A DNA stretch of 43,949 nt, from the NCBI RefSeq assembly GCF_030056575.1, contig NZ_JASHHX010000028.1, positions 1 to 43,949 of the forward strand, read 5' to 3'. A program made the translations under genes and the position numbers. The stretch is from Rhodoblastus sp. 17X3. Lineage in GTDB: Bacteria; Pseudomonadota; Alphaproteobacteria; Rhizobiales; Beijerinckiaceae. This document shows, one piece after another, positions 25,374 to 34,800 of the stretch (positions are counted from its first letter, which is position 1; every line of letters begins with the position of its first letter). Below the pieces are notes generated by a model. The model saw nothing but the letters and a program-made list of their open reading frames with translations. It was not told the DNA's origin and searched no databases.

Positions 25374-27721
25374 CGGCGCTCGACCGAAAGCTCCTGCGCG
25401 ACTGGCGGCGATTAGCCGGACAGGCGATCACGATCGCGCTCGTGCTGGCCTCGGGCGTCGCGGTTTTCATTTCCTCGCTGAGCGCTTACCAATCGCTGGT
25501 GACGTCGCAGCGGAATTATTATCGCGAAAGCCGCTTCGCCGACGCCTTCGCAAGCCTGAAGCGGGCGCCGCTTTCGGTGGCCGCGCGCATCGCCGAAATT
25601 CCCGGCGTGATCCAGGTCGAGCCGCGGCTGGTCCAGGACGTGACGATCGGCGTCGAAGGCGCCTCGCTGCCGGTTTCCGGGCGCATGATCGCGCTCGCCG
25701 CCGGCGACGAACCGCAGATCAATCGCCTGCACATCGTCAGCGGGCGCGGCCTTGACCCTGCTATTCCCGCGGAGACCCTCGTCACCCAGGCTTTCGCCGA
25801 AGCCAACCGGCTGGGGCCCGGCGACCGCGTCTCCGCGCTCCTGAACGGCCGCAGGCAGAGTTTCCGCATCGTCGGAACGGTCCTGTCCCCGGAATATGTG
25901 TTTTCGACCGGGCCGGGCGAGCCTCTGCCCGACGACAAGCGGTTCGGCGTGTTCTACGTCTCCCGCGAGGTCCTGGCACACGCCTTCGCCATGGAAGGAG
26001 TCTTCAACGACGTCGTGTTGCTCGTCGCGCCAGGCGCCAATATGCCGGCGATCCTCGCGTCTCTGGACGCATTGCTCGATCGCTGGGGCGGCATGCTCGC
26101 CCACGACCGCAGCCTGCAATTGTCCCACCGCTTCCTGCAGGACGAGTTGCGCCAGCAGGGAACCATGGCGGCGACGATTCCCCCGATCTTCCTGCTGATT
26201 TCGGCCTTCCTGCTCCATGTCGTGATGGGGCGCCTCGTCGCGACGCAGCGCGAGCAGATCGCCGCGTTGAAGGCGCTCGGATACGACCATGAGATCACGC
26301 TGCATTTCGCTAAATTCGCGGCGCTAATCGTGCTTCCGGGCGTGGCTCTCGGCGTCGCCGCGGGCGTCGCCCTCGGCCACGTCATGCTTTTCAGCTACCG
26401 GCCCTTTTTCCGGTTTCCGGAGCTCGACTACGATCTGGCGGCCTGGGCCCCGATCGCCGCGACCGCGATCGCGCTGTTCGCCGGCCTCGGCGGCGCGACA
26501 GGAGCCGTTCGCTCCGTCGCCCGGCTGCGGCCGGCGGAGGCGATGAGGCCCGCCACGCCGCCGGCTTATACCGCGCGCTTCTCCGCAATCCTTTCCCAGG
26601 CGCCGTCCCGCTGGAAAATCGCGGCGCGGGGAGCCGGCGATCATCCGCTTCGAACCGGCGTGACATTGCTCGGCCTGGTCGTCGCGGCGCCGCTCGTCCT
26701 GATGGGCCTGTTCTGGACGGATGCGCTCGATTATGTCGTCGACGTGCAATTCGCCGCCTCGGAGCGCGCGGACGCCGTGGTTCAGTTCGTCGAGCCGCTG
26801 CCGGCGCGGGTTGTGCAGGAGGTCCGGCGGATGCCTGGCGTGCTGCTCGTTGAGCCGCTGCGGATCGCGCCGGTCCGCCTACGATCCGGCCATCTCGAAT
26901 ACCAGACTTCGCTGACGGGTTCGTCGGATCGGTTGCAGCTTCGCCGCCTGCTCGACGACGCGCTGGATGTCGTCGTCGCGCCGAAGGATGGCTTGCTCCT
27001 GTCAAGACGGCTGGCTGAGCGCCTGCGCCTGAGGACCGGCGACCCGGTCGAACTGGACATTCTCGACGGCCACCGCAATCGGGCCGTGGTTCCGCTCGCA
27101 GGCGTCGTGAACGACCTAATCGGCCTGTCCGCCTATATGGATCGGGAGAGCCTGAACCGCCTCCTGCAGGAAGATCAGACCGTCAGTGCGGTCGCGGTCC
27201 GTCTTGACGCCTCGAAGGCGGACGCGTTCTACGCGGCGGCCAAACAGACGCCGAAAATATCGACTGTCAGCCTGAAAGAGCGGTCCATTCGCAACTTCCG
27301 CGACTCGACCGGCGCGGTGGTGCTGCTTCTGGCGGGAATTTACACCGCCTTTTCGATTACGATCGCCATCGGCGTCGTCTACAATAATCTGCGGATCGGT
27401 TTTCAGGAGAGGGCGCTGGAACTTGCGATGCTGCGCATTCTCGGCTTCACGCCTTATGAAACGGCACGGATCTTCTTTTCCGAAATCGTCGCCGAAGTCT
27501 GCCTCGCCATCCCCCTCGGCCTCGTCGCGGGATATTTCCTCGTCCGGCTGCTGGTTCTAGCCTTTCAAACCGAAACTTTCGAAATTCCCGCCGCCATCGC
27601 GCCGCGCTCCTATTTCTGGGCCGCGTCGCTGGTGGCAGGAGCGGCTTTCGCGAGCGCGGCGGTCATGGGACGCAAGCTGTGGCGGATGGACCTCGTGTCG
27701 GTGCTGAAAGGGCGGGAATGA
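25370..27721 (+). CDS. ABC transporter permease with two FtsX-like domains
   Basis: This 783-aa protein starts at GTG 25370 ([18 protein letters not shown]), overlapping the ATPase stop. It has an N-terminal membrane helix (about residues 16-37), a large periplasmic MacB-like domain, a first FtsX transmembrane block of three helices (about 265-390), a further helix near 435, a second periplasmic region and a final FtsX block (about 645-775, including [26 protein letters not shown]). The line '[13 protein letters not shown]' is the conserved FtsX coupling region. Together with the ATPase and the downstream adaptor it forms a tripartite export system of the DevBCA/MacAB-like kind. The substrate is unknown; drugs, lipids or lipoproteins are typical for the class. 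Confidence 0.92.
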
Positions 27722-27722
27722 G

Positions 27723-28916
27723 ATGAAGCGGTTGAAATGGGCAGCCCTCGCTCTTGCCGGCGCCGTCGCCGCGGCGTCTGTCATTTTCATGCGTCCGCCG
27801 ACCCGCGTCGAGGCGGCGACGGTGGCGCGCGGCCTGTTCATCCAGACCGTGCTCAACGAGGGCAAGACGCGGGTGAGGGATCGTTATCTGGTGACGGCGC
27901 CGGTCGCGGGGATCGTGGCGCGGACAGGGCTCGAAGTCGGCGATCCCGTCGATCCCTCCACGGTGATCGCGGTCATTGCCCCCGGCTTGGCGCCGCTCGA
28001 AGATCCGCGCGCGCGCCAGGAGCTTGAAGAGCGCCTCGGCGCCGCCGAAGCGGGACGCCGTCGCGCCGTCGCTGTGCTGGAAAGCGCGCGCGCCCGGCGA
28101 ACTCAGGCGCAGGCCGATCTGGAGCGCACCGCCGCGCTGGAGACGAAAGGCGTCGTTACCGCGACCCGCCGGGAACGCGACGAACTGGCCAGCACGCTCG
28201 CCGAAAGGGAACTGGCCAGCGCGGAATTCGGCGCCCACATGGCTGAGCACGAGGAGGCTCTGGCGCGGGCCGCCCTGGACGTCGTCGGCAGGAAGGAAAC
28301 GGAAGCCCGCCGTGTTGAAATTCGCTCTCCGATCGAAGGCGTAGTCCTGAAAATCGCCCAGGAGAGCGAGGGACCGGTCGCCATCGGGTCGCCAATCATG
28401 GTGCTCGGCGACCCGAGACGCCTCGAAATCATCGCCGACGTTCTCACCACGGACGCGGTCCAGATCCAGCCGGGTGCGAACGCCGTCATCGAACGCTGGG
28501 GCGGGCCACGCCTGCTGTCGGCGCGCGTCGCCCGGATCGAGCCGGAGGCCTTCACCAAGGTCTCGGCGCTCGGCGTCGATGAACAGCGGGTCAATGTCGT
28601 GCTCGACTTCGCCTCGCCGCCCGAGGAATGGCGCCGGCTCGGCGACGCCTTCCGGATCGAGGCCCGCATCGAAATCGCCAGAATTCCAGACGCCACCATC
28701 GTGCCCCTCGGCGCCCTTTTCAGGCAGCAGGCCGATTGGCGCGTTTTCGTCATCGAGAACGGCCGCGCTCGCATTCGCGCCGTCACGATCGGCCGTCGCG
28801 GCGAAAACGACGCCGCGGTGACGTCCGGACTCGCCCCCGGCGAGCGCGTCGTTCTTTTTCCTCCCCCCTCCCTTCGCGATGGCGACAGGGTCACAGCCGG
28901 AGATCGGGAACCGTGA
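27723..28916 (+). CDS. HlyD/RND-type efflux adaptor (membrane fusion protein)
   Basis: This 397-aa protein has a signal-anchor (residues 4-24, LKWAALALAGAVAAASVIFM), a lipoyl half-motif (RYLVTAPVAGIVARTGLEVGD, about 55-77), a coiled-coil hairpin (about 95-195, rich in Ala/Arg/Glu), the second lipoyl half (VEIRSPIEGVVLKI) and beta-barrel plus membrane-proximal domains (about 225-390). This is the canonical order of periplasmic adaptor subunits. It starts 2 bp after the permease stop and shares its operon. It should link the inner-membrane permease to an outer-membrane channel encoded elsewhere. Confidence 0.92.
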   Translation: MKRLKWAALALAGAVAAASVIFMRPPTRVEAATVARGLFIQTVLNEGKTRVRDRYLVTAPVAGIVARTGLEVGDPVDPSTVIAVIAPGLAPLEDPRARQELEERLGAAEAGRRRAVAVLESARARRTQAQADLERTAALETKGVVTATRRERDELASTLAERELASAEFGAHMAEHEEALARAALDVVGRKETEARRVEIRSPIEGVVLKIAQESEGPVAIGSPIMVLGDPRRLEIIADVLTTDAVQIQPGANAVIERWGGPRLLSARVARIEPEAFTKVSALGVDEQRVNVVLDFASPPEEWRRLGDAFRIEARIEIARIPDATIVPLGALFRQQADWRVFVIENGRARIRAVTIGRRGENDAAVTSGLAPGERVVLFPPPSLRDGDRVTAGDREP

Positions 28917-28942
28917 TCGAGACGCCCCCGGCGAACGCCAGC

Positions 28943-29371
28943 AGGATTTCCTCGTTTCTGCGTCCCGACGAGGTGGTGCGCGTCCTTGACGGTCGTCTCG
29001 GCCGGGTGCATGCGCGCCAGCGGCTGGGAATCGAAGACGACCACGAGATGCAGGCGTTCGGCCTCGCTGCCTTGCGCCTTGTGGATCGAAACAGCGTAGG
29101 CAAGTTCTAAGTTTTCCTCGACCTTTTCGCTGCGAGGATATTTCCCGTCATGCGGAACGTCCTTGCTGTACCCAACGGTTATGTTCGGCTTGCGGGAGAA
29201 CCGCACGACAAACCGCTTCAGTCGCGGGCTGTTGCCCGTCCGTAACGTGTTCCAGATTTTGCTGTCGAAGCCAAAAGCGCCGACGACACCAATCTCGCCG
29301 TTCGTGGAATGAGCCTCCAGGGCGTCCACCTCCGCGTTGACGATCTCGGTCGAAAGTCCCGCCGAGCAACC
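28943..29371 (-). pseudogene. RecD/TraA-like helicase C-terminal remnant
   Basis: The frame contains NGEIGVVGAFGFDSK and LELAYAVSIHKAQGSEAE, the last being the UvrD-like helicase motif ('AYAxTVHKAQGSE') found in RecD/TraA-type and AAA_30 helicases. Nothing upstream encodes the Walker A part, and the stretch continues without a break into resolvase sequence. It is therefore a helicase 3' end left after a rearrangement, probably with the resolvase of a lost transposon. Confidence 0.65.
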
Positions 29372-29427
29372 GCGGCGTCGAAAGCGGTCTTCACCCGAAA
29401 AAAGACGTCGATTACGATGGCATGCCG

Positions 29428-29902
29428 CTACGGAGTTGGATCCAAGATCCTGTAAACCGCAGCCCCGGCTGCACCTCATCGCCTTTGCGATCGCCGTCGG
29501 ACCAAGACCGCCGCGATGCAGCTCCAACACCTTGCCATGATCCAAAGTGATCGACCGCCCCTTATAGACACCCCTTGCTTTGGCGGCCTCGATCCCGACA
29601 TGCTGACGCTCCTTGCTAAACGTCAGCTCCATCTCGGCAACCATGCCGAGCACGGTAAGCACCATCTTCCCCAGCGGGCCGCCCGTATCGATGGCGGGCT
29701 CCAACACGCGCAATGATGCGCCCTTCTGCTCAAGTTCGTGAACGAGGTTGAGAACGTCGCGCGTCGACCGTCCCAGGCGGTCCAGCTTGACGACGCAAAG
29801 GGCGTCGCCGGGACGGATGAAGGCGAGAAGCCGAACGAACTCCTGCACGCCGTGGCGATGCTGTGTGTCCCGGCCACTTGCGGAGAGACGTCCGATCCGC
29901 AA
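29428..29902 (-). pseudogene. Serine recombinase (resolvase/invertase) remnant
   Basis: The frame shows GDALCVVKLDRLGRSTRDVLNLVHEL, the helix that carries the conserved Asp-Arg-Leu-Gly-Arg of Tn3-family resolvases, then VAEMELTFSKERQ and the C-terminal HTH (GLGPTAIAKAMRCSRG). The N-terminal ~45 residues with the catalytic serine are missing, and the end is shifted by one or two bases: a natural ending VYRILDPTP reads in another frame to TAG 29428. It is inactive. It adjoins a helicase remnant. Confidence 0.75.
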
Positions 29903-30099
29903 CGGATGGTGGGGCTGCTCATGGACGGATTGCGCTATGGTGCGAGACGAGCGGAAGATGCGCGCCGCCCATGACCCAATGCAGACGAGTTGGGTCCGAT
30001 AAGTGGCTTGCCGTCGTCGCCCTCGAACGAACCTCCTCGCGCAAACCGACGCCGCGCGCCCCGAGTGGATGCGTCATCGATGACCGGATGTGAAGTGAT

Positions 30100-30744
30100 A
30101 TGCTGAGCGCAAACATCTCACCATTGCTCGCCTTCATCGCCGCCGCCTGCGTCTTGACCATTACGCCCGGCGTGGATACGGCGATGGTGCTCAGGAGCTC
30201 GGCCTCTAACGGGCCGATCGCCGGTGTGGCGGCAAGTGCGGGCATCTGTGCCGGCCTGCTCGTTTGGGGCGCGGCAGCGGCGCTTGGTCTTACAGCGATT
30301 TTGGCTGCTTCCCCCGTTGCGTTCACAGCGCTCAAGGGGGCTGGCGCAGTTTATCTCCTGTGCTTGGGCGCCAAGCTGATTGCAAAGCCTCGCTCCGCGC
30401 TCGATGTTGCTGATTCCGCCGGCAGAACGCGCGGTCAAACCGGCGTCGGCGACGCGCTGCGGCGGGGATTCCTGACCAACATGCTCAACCCGAAGGTCGG
30501 AATCTTTTACGCGACATTCCTTCCACAATTTGTTCCGCCCGAAGCGAACAGCGCGGGATTCTCTTTGCTTCTCGCGGGCATCCACGTGCTGCTGACGTCG
30601 CTGTGGTTTTCCATGCTGATCGCCCTGACCGTCCCGCTCGCCGGAATTATTAGAAAGCCTCTTGTTGTCAAATTATTAGACCAGCTGACTGGATGCATTT
30701 TCGTGGCGTTTGGCGTCAGGCTGGCCGTTGCGCATCGAGGTTAG
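30100..30744 (+). CDS. LysE/RhtB-family amino acid exporter
   Basis: This 214-aa inner-membrane protein with about six transmembrane helices matches the LysE/RhtB family, which exports amino acids or analogues by proton exchange. Visible marks are the N-terminal helix with TITPGVDTAMVLRSS (family motif TPGP/TPGV near residue 22), GICAGLLVWGAAAALGL, and GFLTNMLNPKVGIFYATFLPQFV, the conserved 'NPK' segment. The start is ATG 30100 behind a weak GAAGTG site. It ends 4 bp inside the convergent LysR gene (30741-31634). No operon partner is seen, and the substrate is unknown. Confidence 0.88.
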   Translation: MLSANISPLLAFIAAACVLTITPGVDTAMVLRSSASNGPIAGVAASAGICAGLLVWGAAAALGLTAILAASPVAFTALKGAGAVYLLCLGAKLIAKPRSALDVADSAGRTRGQTGVGDALRRGFLTNMLNPKVGIFYATFLPQFVPPEANSAGFSLLLAGIHVLLTSLWFSMLIALTVPLAGIIRKPLVVKLLDQLTGCIFVAFGVRLAVAHRG

Positions 30745-31634
30745 TTCGGCAACGCGTCTGCTGTGTCTGTCACCGTCTCCAAGACCGCATTGGCTAGCGC
30801 CGAACAGAAACGGCTGCTTGCCCGTTCCTGGCGTTCGATAAGGACGATTTTCCTTTGCAGTTGAGGCTCGCCGAATGGAAGGCGTGTCAGGTTAAGGCTG
30901 CCCAGGTCTTGTCGAGATAGCGGCGCCACCGCGACACCAAGTCCCTTTTCAACCATGCGTACTATCACGGCCAGGCTGTCGAGAACCATCTCTTCACGCA
31001 CGGTCCAGCCGAGCCGATCCAGTTCACGCGCAATCATGCGGCCTGCCCAGGCGCGCGAGTCGAACCGGATGAACGGCATATTCGCAAGCAGGTCTTGGGG
31101 CAAACCGCCTTCGTGGCCAGGCGGAGCGATCAGCCAAAAGCTCTCTTCATAGAGCGGCGCCCAGACCAGCCCATCCGGATGTGGCTTCACGGGCCCGGTC
31201 ACGATGGCGGCGTCGAGGTCGCCCGTCGCGACGCGGCTCGCGAGTTCGGACGACATGCCCGCCGCCACATGCACGCGCAGACGTGGATGGGCCCGGTAAA
31301 GCCGGATCAGCGCGTCGGGCATCGGTCCGGATAGCGCGGTCTGAATGACCCCAAGCCGCAGACGTCCTGCGAGCGCGCGTTCGTCGCTGAGGGCGTCCGG
31401 AATCCGATCGTAGAGCGCCAGAACCTCTTCGGCCCGCGCGAGCACGATGCGCCCCGCCTCGGTCAAAGTCGGAACGCGACGCGCGCGGTCGAAGAGCTGA
31501 ACGCCGAATTCGGCTTCGAGCGCCTTTACTTGCAGACTGACAGCCGATTGCGTCAGGCCGATCGCCGTTCCCGCCCGCGCAAATGAGCCATTGCGGGCGA
31601 TGGCTTGGAGCGTTCGCAGCGCGCGAAGAGACAT
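30741..31634 (-). CDS. LysR-family transcriptional regulator
   Basis: This 297-aa protein has the classic LysR N-terminal winged HTH (SLRALRTLQAIARNGSFARAGTAIGLTQSAVSLQVKALEAEFG, residues 2-44) followed by a LysR substrate-binding domain (about 90-290). It is divergently transcribed from the AEC transporter operon (31781 onward), and the 146-bp gap contains the palindrome ATGAA-TTT-TTCAT at 31684-31696, a T-N11-A type LysR site. It therefore most likely controls the transporter-monooxygenase-thioesterase operon in response to an unknown co-inducer. Confidence 0.93.
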   Translation of the reverse strand: MSLRALRTLQAIARNGSFARAGTAIGLTQSAVSLQVKALEAEFGVQLFDRARRVPTLTEAGRIVLARAEEVLALYDRIPDALSDERALAGRLRLGVIQTALSGPMPDALIRLYRAHPRLRVHVAAGMSSELASRVATGDLDAAIVTGPVKPHPDGLVWAPLYEESFWLIAPPGHEGGLPQDLLANMPFIRFDSRAWAGRMIARELDRLGWTVREEMVLDSLAVIVRMVEKGLGVAVAPLSRQDLGSLNLTRLPFGEPQLQRKIVLIERQERASSRFCSALANAVLETVTDTADALPN

Positions 31635-31683
31635 CTAATCCTGACCTGTCTGATAAGAAAACCTCATTGAAGCCAAAAGAATA

Positions 31684-31696
31684 ATGAATTTTTCAT
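31684..31696. promoter_or_regulatory. Probable LysR operator between the regulator and the AEC operon
   Basis: ATGAATTTTTCAT is a perfect 5-bp inverted repeat around TTT and contains the T-N11-A core of LysR-type sites. It lies 50 bp upstream of the LysR start and 85 bp upstream of the AEC gene start, which suits dual control. Confidence 0.55.
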
Positions 31697-31780
31697 CATG
31701 AGCAAACGGCGTTAGTCTCATCACATTCGCCTGGCCGACACCACGGCGAACCCCTGACAGTGATTTGGAAAGGTTATGCT

Positions 31781-32701
31781 ATGCTGGGCGCGGTGTTGAT
31801 GGCCTTGGCGCCGATCGCCCTTCTCATTGGGCTCGGCTCATGGCTGCGCCGCCACGGCCTCCTTGCCGAAACGTTTTGGCCTCAGGCGGAGCGGCTTGGA
31901 TATTATGTTCTTTTGCCGTCGCTCTTTTTCGATGGCCTCGCCACAGCGCAACTTGGCGGCGCGCCGATCCGCGATCTGGCGGCGACCCTGATCGTGTCGA
32001 CGTTGGCCGTTGCGGCGCTGATCGTCGTCTGTCGGCCGCTGATGCCCCTCAGTGGTCCCGCCTTCACATCGGTGTTCCAGGGCGGCGTCCGCTTCAATAA
32101 CTATGTCGGCGTCACACTGGCTGCCGGCTTGTTTGGAGCGCAAGGGGTCGCGCTCGCGGCGGTCTGCAACGCCGCCATTGTGCCGACGGTGAACGTGCTC
32201 TGTGTCCTCGTCTTCGCCCGCCACGGCGAGACGCAGCTCGAAGCGCGCGCCATCCTCAGGCAAATTTTGATCAATCCGTTGGTAGTCGCGTGCTCCGGAG
32301 GCATTGCGCTGCAAACGCTCGGATTGCGGCTTCCGGCCGCCCTGGAGCCGGCGCTGAAAGCGCTTGGCGCGGCATCCTTGCCGCTCGGCCTCATGTGTGT
32401 CGGCGCGGCGCTCGATTTTTCTGCGACGCGGCGATGGATGGGCCCGGTCGTGTTGTCCTCGGCGGCGAAATTCATGGCGATGCCCATAGCCACGATCGCG
32501 ACAGCCAACGCGCTGGGCCTGCATGGACCCGCCTTTACGACGGCGTTGTTGTTCCAGGCGCTGCCGACGGCGTCTTCCGCTTATATCCTGGCGCGGCAAC
32601 TCGGCGGCGACGCGCCGCTGATGGCGGGCATAACCGCGAGCCAGACCGTGATTGGCTTCACGGCGCTTCCGGCGGTTCTCGCCGCGGCGCTTCCGGCATG
32701 A
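31781..32701 (+). CDS. AEC-family (auxin efflux carrier-like) permease
   Basis: This 306-aa protein starts at ATG 31781, behind GGAAAGG; a GTG at 31760 is less likely. Ten or so hydrophobic helices are visible, beginning MALAPIALLIGLGSWLRRHGLL. The segment GGVRFNNYVGVTLAAGLFG around residues 105-125 and FQALPTASSAYILARQLGGD near the end are typical of AEC transporters, which move organic acids or aromatic compounds across the inner membrane. It is the first gene of an operon with the YdhR-like, thioesterase and AhpD-like genes, under the divergent LysR regulator. The substrate is probably the compound degraded by these partners. Confidence 0.9.
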   Translation: MLGAVLMALAPIALLIGLGSWLRRHGLLAETFWPQAERLGYYVLLPSLFFDGLATAQLGGAPIRDLAATLIVSTLAVAALIVVCRPLMPLSGPAFTSVFQGGVRFNNYVGVTLAAGLFGAQGVALAAVCNAAIVPTVNVLCVLVFARHGETQLEARAILRQILINPLVVACSGGIALQTLGLRLPAALEPALKALGAASLPLGLMCVGAALDFSATRRWMGPVVLSSAAKFMAMPIATIATANALGLHGPAFTTALLFQALPTASSAYILARQLGGDAPLMAGITASQTVIGFTALPAVLAAALPA

Positions 32702-32713
32702 AGGAGGAAACCG

Positions 32714-33010
32714 ATGATCTTGACCCACGTGAAATTTGCTTTGGCCAAGTCAATGACCTTGGACGAGGCGAAGGCCATTTTCGAGCGCACCGCGCCAAAA
32801 TACAGGGGCCGTGAGGGCCTTCTGCGCAAAACCTATCTCTTGTCCGAAGATGGGCTGACCGCTGGCGCGGTCTATTTCTGGAAAGATCGGGCTTCCGCGG
32901 AGCGCGTCTTTACGGATGAATGGCGCAAGATGGTGACCGAGGTCTATGGCGTGAGCCCGCAAATTTCCTTTTATCACGCGCCTGTGACGGTCGAGAACGC
33001 CCCCGCGTGA
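32714..33010 (+). CDS. YdhR-like dimeric alpha-beta barrel protein (putative monooxygenase)
   Basis: This 98-aa protein has a strong AAGGAGG site before ATG 32714. The pattern MILTHVKFALAKSMTLDEAKAIFERTAPKYRGREGLLRKTYLL, then AGAVYFWKDRASAERVF, is typical of the YdhR/ABM-like ferredoxin fold, with the 'YFW' and 'RASAE' segments as marks. Members act as small monooxygenases or isomerases on aromatic or polyketide-like substrates, though many are uncharacterised. It lies 12 bp after the transporter and 32 bp before the thioesterase, in one operon. Confidence 0.82.
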   Translation: MILTHVKFALAKSMTLDEAKAIFERTAPKYRGREGLLRKTYLLSEDGLTAGAVYFWKDRASAERVFTDEWRKMVTEVYGVSPQISFYHAPVTVENAPA

Positions 33011-33042
33011 CGCCCGGCCAGCCCAACAAGGAGACAAGAAGC

Positions 33043-33552
33043 ATGAAAGCGATCCAGGATTACTATCCGCCGGAATTCGCGCATTGCTTCGGCTGCGGAC
33101 CGGCGAACGCGCATGGCCTGCGCCTCAAGAGCTATATCGAGGGAGACGAAACAATCGCCCGCTGCGTTCCGCCGGCTTATTGCACGGGCGGATTTCCTGG
33201 CCATGTCTATGGCGGCATGATCGCTTCGCTGCTCGATTGCCACGGCGCAGCCTCGGCCGCCGCTTTCGCGTATCGAGATCGCGGCCGAACCATGGGCGAC
33301 GCCGGTCCGGCAATCCGCTTTGTGACTGCCTCGCTGAAAATCGATTTCAAGCGTCCGACGCCCCTCGGCGAACTGGTCGTCAAGGGGCGCCTGGTCGCAA
33401 TCGCAGGGCGCAAAGCGACCATTGCCCTTGACTTGCTGGCCGGCGCCGATCTCTGCGCCTCGGGCGAGATGATTGCTGTGGAATATCGCCCAAAAATCGA
33501 GTGTGCCAGCAACGAAGGGATTCGCGCCGCAGGAAAGGAAGCGACGTCATGA
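33043..33552 (+). CDS. PaaI-type hotdog-fold thioesterase
   Basis: This 169-aa protein has an AAGGAG site before ATG 33043. It contains HCFGCGPANAHGLRLKSY (N-terminal, a cysteine pair typical of this subclass), then the hotdog helix GHVYGGMIASLLDCHGAASAAAF with the conserved His and Gly of PaaI thioesterases, and strand SLKIDFKRPTPLG. Such enzymes hydrolyse acyl-CoA esters, often phenylacetyl-type. The stop overlaps the next gene as ATGA. In this operon it may release the product of a CoA-linked degradation step. Confidence 0.85.
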   Translation: MKAIQDYYPPEFAHCFGCGPANAHGLRLKSYIEGDETIARCVPPAYCTGGFPGHVYGGMIASLLDCHGAASAAAFAYRDRGRTMGDAGPAIRFVTASLKIDFKRPTPLGELVVKGRLVAIAGRKATIALDLLAGADLCASGEMIAVEYRPKIECASNEGIRAAGKEATS

Positions 33553-34124
33553 GCATCGCTACGCCCGCACTCAGTCGCTTTCCAGTTCCTTCGCTCTCCG
33601 ACATGCCGGATGACATTCGTGAACGCATTCTGGCGGTTCAGGAAAAATCCGGGTTCATTCCGAACGTGTTTCTCGTTCTATCTCACCGACCCGAAGAGTT
33701 CCGCGCTTTCTTCGCCTATCATGATGCGCTGATGGAAAAGCACGGCAATCTCACCAAGGCCGAGCGCGAAATGATCGTGGTCGCCACCAGCAGCCTCAAC
33801 CAGTGCCAATATTGCGTTGTGGCGCACGGAGCGATTCTTCGCATCAGGGCAAAAAATCCGCTGATTGCAGACCAGGTCGCGACGAACTACCGAAAGGCGG
33901 ACCTGAGCGACCGTCAAAAGGCCATGATTGATTTCGCCATCAAGGTCTCGACCGAGGCCTTCAGAGTGGACGACACCGATCTCAATTCGCTCAAATCGCA
34001 CGGCTTCACCGAGGAAGACGCATGGGACATTGCGGCGATCACGGCTTTCTTCGGCCTATCAAATCGCCTTGCCAACGTGACAAGCATGCGACCGAATGAT
34101 GAATTCTACTCGATGGGCCGTTGA
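33549..34124 (+). CDS. AhpD-like/peroxidase-related enzyme (carboxymuconolactone decarboxylase fold)
   Basis: This 191-aa protein has the CMD fold mark KAEREMIVVATSSLNQCQYCVVAHGAILR, with the redox C-x-x-C pair (QCQYC) and a nearby His, as in AhpD and the 'uncharacterised peroxidase-related enzyme' family. AhpD proteins transfer electrons to peroxiredoxins or act as thiol peroxidases. The start is ATG 33549, overlapping the thioesterase by 4 nt. It ends the four-gene operon, probably protecting against peroxide formed by the upstream monooxygenase. Confidence 0.88.
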   Translation: MSIATPALSRFPVPSLSDMPDDIRERILAVQEKSGFIPNVFLVLSHRPEEFRAFFAYHDALMEKHGNLTKAEREMIVVATSSLNQCQYCVVAHGAILRIRAKNPLIADQVATNYRKADLSDRQKAMIDFAIKVSTEAFRVDDTDLNSLKSHGFTEEDAWDIAAITAFFGLSNRLANVTSMRPNDEFYSMGR

Positions 34125-34800
34125 TGGCCCTGATTGATATGCGGAGACGCGCAACGGACAATCGATCGGTTCCGCGCGTCTGCTTGAGAACGACCGTTCC
34201 CATGTTCGCAACGGGCATTGTTTTTTGGGCGGCAATGACTGCATGGGGTCGACTTCGGCCGGTGGCGCCCAAAGCTCCGTTCGCGCTATGCCGTGAAGCT
34301 CAAGGCCGACGGTCCCTGACGGGCGGGTCGCCGCCGTTGCACGATCGGCAACTTCCGGCTCTAAGGCAACTTTCCCGACGAGGTCCGCGACCGTCTCATG
34401 TTGACCCATGGCGGTCCTTCGCCATACTTGGTCGGATCGTCAACGAATGGTTTCAAAGCGGAACTTCGCGATATTGTTGCTAAGCCCTCGGTCAATAATC
34501 ATGCGATGATCCTAAATACGGCACTTGCCGCCGGCAAAATTGAATTGCGCTATAAAGAGACTGTCGCGAAGCGCCTTGCGCCATGAGCGCAAACTCTGCG
34601 GCGGCTGTCCCAAATGATCTGCTGCTCCGTCATTTGATGGCCTGAGTCGTCCGCTAGTCTAGTAAAAGTAACCGGAAGAGCCGCTGCGGGCGACGGCGGA
34701 AGGGTCTTTTTTGGCGGCGTCGTAGTCAGATTCGAGCGCGGCGAGAAGTTCGCCAACTCTGAACGTCTGCAGCTTCCAAAAGTATTAGCGGGAGATTGCC
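34125..34800. other. Intergenic region, no confident gene
   Basis: Several frames open here (for example plus 34398-34586 with TNGFKAELRDIVAK, minus about 34661-34790 ending AAKKDPSAVARSGSSG), but none has a start with a ribosome site or a known family. They may be ends of decayed genes. The AGCGGGAG site at about 34790 serves the gene at 34801. Confidence 0.4.

Noticed and set aside
28103-28942. Extension of the minus-strand frame over the HlyD gene
   Set aside because: It is a Ser/Arg/Pro-rich shadow of a clear plus-strand coding region.
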